DNA of 10,281 nt, taken from contig JAGWIH010000054.1 in the NCBI GenBank assembly GCA_028866355.1, forward strand, positions 1-10,281, read 5' to 3'. The position numbers and the translations under genes were made by a program. Positions 7,428 to 10,281 of this stretch are shown piece by piece. The notes beneath the pieces are model-generated. The model was given only the letters and a program-made list of their open reading frames with translations, made no database searches and had not been told where the DNA came from. The DNA is from Alphaproteobacteria bacterium (lineage in GTDB: Bacteria > Pseudomonadota > Alphaproteobacteria > ATCC43930 > CGMCC-115725). The stretch's first letter is position 1, and each line of letters opens with the position of its first letter.

Positions 7428-7504
7428 TCGATTCGCGTTGGCTTAAAGACCCACGCGCTATTACTTGTAAAAACCTGAACGTATCAAGAACATAATGGCT
7501 AAAA

Positions 7505-7900
7505 TACCAGACGGCCTGTAAGCCGGGTTCTGTCCCCGCTTGCGCAGGGGATGGCCATTCATCTGGGACGTCCGTTACCGGACGCCTCGCGCGACCGACC
7601 CGGACGGCGGCCTCGGAAACCCGCCTTGTCCCGCAAATCCAAGGACTTACGGGGCGTGCCGTCCCTACTTGGTCTTGCTCCCGGTGTGGTTTGCCCTGCC
7701 GTCGCCGTTACCGGCGACGCGGTGCGCTCTTACCGCACCATTTCACCCTTGCCGGCCCCGAAGGGCTTAGGCGGTGTGTTTCTGTGGCACTGTCCCTGGG
7801 GTCGCCCCCGCCGGGCGTTACCCGGCACCGTGTTTCCGTGGAGCCCGGACTTTCCTCCCCCCGTCTTGCGACGGGGAGCAGCCATCCGGCCGTCTGGTAC
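7505..7900 (-). ncRNA. rnpB: RNase P RNA (bacterial type A)
   Basis: This is the catalytic RNA of ribonuclease P, which with the RnpA protein removes 5' leaders from pre-tRNAs. The transcript's ends pair as helix P1: ACCAGACGGCC (7898-7888) with GGCCGTCTGGT (7516-7506), 11 bp, plus a T-A pair outside. Hallmark conserved blocks are present on the minus strand: GAGGAAAGTCCGGGCTCC at 7857-7840, GGTAAGAGCGCACCG at 7734-7720, GCAAGACCAAGTAGGGACGG at 7678-7659, and ACAGAACCCGGCTTA at 7533-7519. A GTCGCCGGTAACGGCGAC hairpin follows the third-domain block. Near the 3' end, a CCCC-U-GC / GC-GGGG hairpin with a GCAA tetraloop (7550-7534) replaces the shorter hairpin seen at this place in E. coli. The length of about 395 nt is normal. 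It is transcribed towards mraZ. Exact ends are set from P1 and the promoter, so they may shift by a few nucleotides. Confidence 0.97.
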
Positions 7901-7904
7901 AGGC

Positions 7905-7933
7905 ATAAGATGGGGTGACGCGGCCGAAGTCAA
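7905..7933 (-). promoter_or_regulatory. Promoter of rnpB overlapping the amidase stop codon
   Basis: On the minus strand TTGACT (7933-7928) and TCTTAT (7910-7905) are separated by 17 nt. The expected start lies 6-8 nt downstream, near 7900-7898, exactly where helix P1 of rnpB begins. The TGA stop codon of the upstream amidase gene (7932-7930) is contained in the -35 hexamer. The fit of spacing and start point makes this a convincing promoter from sequence alone. Confidence 0.75.
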
Positions 7934-8628
7934 ACCACCATCGCGGCGAGCACCACCGCGCGCCGCCTTGTCTCGTCGTCGGCCGTGCCGTCGCAGCGCT
8001 GCGGCCGAAAATGCAGTTGGAAGGCGCGCACGGTCGCCCGCGTCGCCTCGTCGAGAACGCCGCTCTGCGGACAGTCGTAGCCGAATTTGGCGAGGTCGCG
8101 CTGGAACGGCGTGATCGCGTCGGCGGGTTTCGGCGCGCCGGCGAAATCGGGCCACAGGCCGACGCCGCGGCGCGCGAGCCACTGCCAGTCGAAACGCTCG
8201 CCAGGATCCTGCTTGCGGCCGATCGCGACGTCGGAGTGGCCCAGCACGCAGCGATCAGGAATGTGGTGTCGCCGCCGGATATCGCCGGCGAGCGCGGCAA
8301 GCGCCTCCATCTGGGCCGACGGAAAGTTGCGGTAGCCGAACTCGTGGCCGGGATTGACCAGCTCGATACCGATCGAAGCGCCATTGATATCGCTGCGACC
8401 GCGCCAATACGACACGCCGGCGTGCCAGGCGCGCCGCTCTTCCGGCACCAAGCGGAACACCGCGCCGTCCTCGCCGATCAGATAATGCGCGCTGACTTTG
8501 GCCGCCGGATCGGTCAGCCACGCCAACGCCGCTGCCTGGTCGGCCATGCCGGTGTAATGGAGGATCAGCATGTCGACGGCGCCCGTGCGGGCGTCGTGGT
8601 TGGGCGAGGGACGCTCGACGATCTGCAT
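7930..8628 (-). CDS. AmpD-type N-acetylmuramoyl-L-alanine amidase with C-terminal peptidoglycan-binding domain
   Basis: The 232-residue protein is a zinc amidase of the Amidase_2/AmpD family, which cleaves the bond between N-acetylmuramic acid and the peptide stem. The likely zinc ligands are His24 (LILHYTG), His131 (VLGHSDVA) and Asp141 (RKQDPG); Glu89 in IGIEL and Lys139 match the catalytic residues of AmpD. A C-terminal domain of about 40-60 residues (172-210, with FQRDLAKFGY and ATVRAFQLHF) resembles the PG_binding_1 repeat. There is no signal peptide or transmembrane segment, so a cytoplasmic role in recycling anhydro-muropeptides is plausible, but an AmiD-like envelope role cannot be excluded. 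The ATG at 8628 is the only ATG or GTG after an in-frame stop at 8664-8662, apart from an internal Met20 that would lose conserved residues. No clear ribosome binding site precedes it. It lies upstream of rnpB and is divergent from the small gene at 8698. Confidence 0.93.
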   Translation of the reverse strand: MQIVERPSPNHDARTGAVDMLILHYTGMADQAAALAWLTDPAAKVSAHYLIGEDGAVFRLVPEERRAWHAGVSYWRGRSDINGASIGIELVNPGHEFGYRNFPSAQMEALAALAGDIRRRHHIPDRCVLGHSDVAIGRKQDPGERFDWQWLARRGVGLWPDFAGAPKPADAITPFQRDLAKFGYDCPQSGVLDEATRATVRAFQLHFRPQRCDGTADDETRRRAVVLAAMVV

Positions 8629-8687
8629 GGCCGCGGCGTGAAAGCCTAGCGGAAAGCCTCGTCAACGGCCATGATCTCCTTGCTTAT

Positions 8688-8692
8688 GGAGG
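8688..8692 (+). promoter_or_regulatory. Strong ribosome binding site for the 46-codon gene
   Basis: GGAGG lies 5 nt before the ATG at 8698. It decides the start: the in-frame ATG at 8671 has no such site in front of it. Its quality is a main reason to believe the small reading frame is translated. Confidence 0.75.
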
Positions 8693-8697
8693 CCGAC

Positions 8698-8838
8698 ATG
8701 TCTTTCGCGATCTCGTTGTTATTCTTTGTTCTCGGCAGTGCGTTGATTGCGTTCTGCCTGCTCGCCATCCCGGGCCGCGGCGATCACGGCGAAGCGGGCG
8801 CCGCCGCACCGCACGGGCACGGCTCCAGCCACCACTGA
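8698..8838 (+). CDS. Small one-helix membrane protein with histidine-rich tail (unknown function)
   Basis: This 46-residue reading frame is not a family I recognise. The first 24 residues form a hydrophobic segment (SLLFFVLGSALIAFCLLAI at about 6-24, with Cys20 inside it) that reads as a single transmembrane helix. It is followed by a Gly/Ala-rich hydrophilic tail with five histidines among the last 17 residues: His30, 39, 41, 45 and 46, the end reading PHGHGSSHH. The tail could bind a metal ion, but this is inference from composition. A GGAGG ribosome binding site 5 nt upstream supports translation. The gene is on the opposite strand from the amidase and 16 nt upstream of the oxoprolinase gene, whose own ribosome binding site is not evident, so the two may be co-transcribed. 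No clear promoter is visible in the 69 bp before it. Confidence 0.6.
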   Translation: MSFAISLLFFVLGSALIAFCLLAIPGRGDHGEAGAAAPHGHGSSHH

Positions 8839-8854
8839 CATCCGCCGCGCGCCG

Positions 8855-10281
8855 ATGGCGGGCTGGCAATTCTGGATCGACCGCGGCGGCACGTTCACCG
8901 ACATCGTAGCGCGCCGGCCGGACGGCACGCTCGTCACCCGCAAGCTGCTATCCGAAAATCCCGGCCGCTATGCCGACGCCGCGGTGGCGGGCATTCGCGC
9001 GATTCTCGGCGTCACGCTGGAGACGAAATTGCCGGACGGCGCCATCGATGCAGTCAAGATGGGCACCACGGTCGCGACTAACGCGCTGCTCGAGCGCAAA
9101 GGCGAACGCACCGTCTTGATCATCACCAAGGGCTTCGGCGATGCGTTGCGCATCGGCTACCAAAACCGGCCCAAGCTGTTCGAGCGCCGCATCGTTCTGC
9201 CCGATCTGGTCTACGAGCGGGTGATCGAAGTCGACGAGCGGGTGACGGCAGAAGGTACTGTGCTGCGCCCGCCGGATCTCGACCAAATCGCTTCTGACCT
9301 GCGTGTCGCGCGTGCCTCTGGCTGCAACAGCGCCGCGATCGTGTTCATGCACGGCTATCGTTATCCGGCGCATGAACGCGCCGTCGCTGAGGTTGCGCGC
9401 CGCGTCGGCTTCGCACAGGTCTCGGCCAGCCACGCCGTCAGTCCGCTGATGAAGATGGTGAGCCGCGGCGACACGACCGTGGTCGACGCCTATCTGTCGC
9501 CGATCCTGCGCCGGTACGTCGATCGCGTGGCCGCCGAACTCGGCGGCGTGCGCCTGTTCTTCATGCAATCGAACGGCGGCCTCGTCGACGCGTACCGCTT
9601 TCAGGGCAAGGACGCGATCCTGTCCGGCCCGGCGGGTGGCATCGTCGGTGCCGCGCGCACCGCTTTGGCTGCCGGCTTCGACAAGATCATTGCCTTCGAC
9701 ATGGGCGGCACTTCGACCGATGTGTCGCATTACGCCGGCGAATACGAGCGCAGCTTCGAGACGCAGGTCGCCGGCGTGCGGTTGCGCGCGCCGATGATGC
9801 AGATCAACACCGTCGCCGCCGGTGGCGGATCGGTGTGTTCGTTCGACGGCGCGCGCTATCGCGTCGGACCGGATTCCGCCGGCGCCGTTCCTGGACCAGC
9901 GTGTTATCGCGGCGGCGGACCGCTCACGGTGACCGATTGCAACGTCATGCTCGGCAAGATCCAGCCGCAGTTTTTCCCGCGTGTCTTCGGGCAAAACGGC
10001 GATCAGCCGCTCGATCGCGCCATCGTCGAACGCGAATTCGCGGCGCTGGCCGAAACCATCGAGCGCGCCACCGGCAACTGCCGCTCGCCGGCCGAGGTCG
10101 CGGACGGCTTCGTCCAGATCGCGGTCGAGAACATGGCCAACGCGATCAAGCAGATTTCGATCGAACGCGGCTACGACGTTACCGAATATACGCTCTACTG
10201 TTTCGGCGGCGCCGGCGGCCAGCACGCCTGTCAGGTGGCCGACGCGCTCGGCATGACGCGGATCACCATTCATCCGTTTGC
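8855..10281 (+). CDS. 5-oxoprolinase / hydantoinase A-type ATPase (3' end cut off by window edge)
   Basis: The frame is open from the ATG at 8855 to the right edge, 475 codons, without a stop. It closely resembles the N-terminal part of ATP-dependent 5-oxoprolinase, which hydrolyses 5-oxo-L-proline to L-glutamate; related enzymes act on hydantoins. Visible signatures are DRGGTFTDIV at 9-18 and DMGGTSTDVS at 282-291, the two phosphate-binding loops of the actin/ASKHA-like HyuA fold, plus KMGTTVATNALLERKGER at about 68-86, FMQSNGGLV, ILSGPAGGIVG, and NTVAAGGGSVCSFDG. These motifs match the long single-chain oxoprolinases (HyuA and HyuB parts fused, about 1200 residues) better than split hydantoinases or acetone carboxylase, but the fusion lies outside the window. 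Substrate is therefore not proven. No ribosome binding site is seen before the ATG, which follows the small gene by 16 nt, so coupled translation is possible. Confidence 0.92.
   Translation, partial: MAGWQFWIDRGGTFTDIVARRPDGTLVTRKLLSENPGRYADAAVAGIRAILGVTLETKLPDGAIDAVKMGTTVATNALLERKGERTVLIITKGFGDALRIGYQNRPKLFERRIVLPDLVYERVIEVDERVTAEGTVLRPPDLDQIASDLRVARASGCNSAAIVFMHGYRYPAHERAVAEVARRVGFAQVSASHAVSPLMKMVSRGDTTVVDAYLSPILRRYVDRVAAELGGVRLFFMQSNGGLVDAYRFQGKDAILSGPAGGIVGAARTALAAGFDKIIAFDMGGTSTDVSHYAGEYERSFETQVAGVRLRAPMMQINTVAAGGGSVCSFDGARYRVGPDSAGAVPGPACYRGGGPLTVTDCNVMLGKIQPQFFPRVFGQNGDQPLDRAIVEREFAALAETIERATGNCRSPAEVADGFVQIAVENMANAIKQISIERGYDVTEYTLYCFGGAGGQHACQVADALGMTRITIHPF

Noticed and set aside
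7236..7504. CtrA sites (TTAA-N7-TTAA) and DnaA boxes upstream of mraZ
   Set aside because: I looked for both because they control division genes in alphaproteobacteria. TTAA occurs singly, never with the required partner, and no DnaA box consensus is present.
7486..7516. Rho-independent terminator after rnpB
   Set aside because: The 3' strand of helix P1 is followed by TATTTT, but its partner is almost 400 nt away and no local hairpin precedes the T-run, so an intrinsic terminator is not shown.
7540..8114. Plus-strand and minus-strand reading frames across 7540-8114
   Set aside because: They cover the RNase P RNA gene and the end of the amidase gene. Structured RNA sequence explains the lack of stops, and no protein motif is present.
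8640..8660. Direct repeat GAAAGCCT with 12-bp spacing
   Set aside because: Only two 8-bp copies in a short intergenic stretch with no link to a promoter element; likely chance.
8637..8665. Possible amidase promoter on the minus strand, TTGACG (8665-8660) and TTCACG (8642-8637)
   Set aside because: The -35 is fair and the spacing is 17 nt, but the -10 is poor. It would give a nearly leaderless message, which is interesting but not supportable from sequence alone.
8948..10273. A 441-codon open frame on the minus strand
   Set aside because: It is antisense to the oxoprolinase gene, whose motifs are unmistakable. The frame is rich in Arg, Asp, Ala and His as expected for a GC-rich shadow frame and shows no recognisable domain.

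Overview
The window is a GC-rich chromosomal segment whose proteins and gene order suggest an alphaproteobacterium, most likely of the order Hyphomicrobiales (Rhizobiales), perhaps near Bradyrhizobium/Xanthobacteraceae. The taxonomic call is an inference from recognisable protein styles (an alphaproteobacterial-type FtsL, an AmpD-like amidase with a C-terminal peptidoglycan-binding domain) and from the order amidase - rnpB - mraZ. No ribosomal marker is present to confirm it.

Positions 1-7235 hold the front half of the division and cell wall (dcw) cluster, all on the minus strand and read from right to left: mraZ, rsmH (mraW), ftsL, ftsI, murE, murF and mraY, the last cut by the window's left edge. 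Neighbouring genes overlap (4-nt ATGA junctions, 14 nt at ftsI/murE) or are 3 nt apart (murF/mraY), so this is one transcription unit. It links a regulator (MraZ), ribosome maturation (RsmH), septal peptidoglycan synthesis (FtsL, FtsI) and cytoplasmic to membrane steps of peptidoglycan precursor synthesis (MurE, MurF, MraY). MurE carries the DNPR signature for meso-diaminopimelate.

Positions 7236-7504 are the control region of the cluster: a sigma70-like promoter overlapped by four TGGG direct repeats at an exact 10-bp period, which look like MraZ operator boxes, plus a possible leader hairpin. Positions 7505-7900 encode the RNA of RNase P (rnpB, bacterial type A), also minus strand. Its promoter overlaps the stop codon of the next gene, a cytoplasmic-looking AmpD-type N-acetylmuramyl-L-alanine amidase (7930-8628).

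To the right of the amidase the strand switches. A 46-codon reading frame with a strong ribosome binding site (8698-8838) would encode a one-helix membrane peptide with a histidine-rich tail. It is followed 16 nt later by the first 475 codons of a 5-oxoprolinase/hydantoinase-type protein that runs off the right edge.

This is mostly a well-understood housekeeping region. I found no CRISPR array, mobile element, tRNA or defence system. The points most worth a second look are the MraZ-box array lying on the promoter, the unannotated His-tailed small protein, the rnpB promoter nested in the amidase stop codon, and the TTG starts of mraZ and murE.
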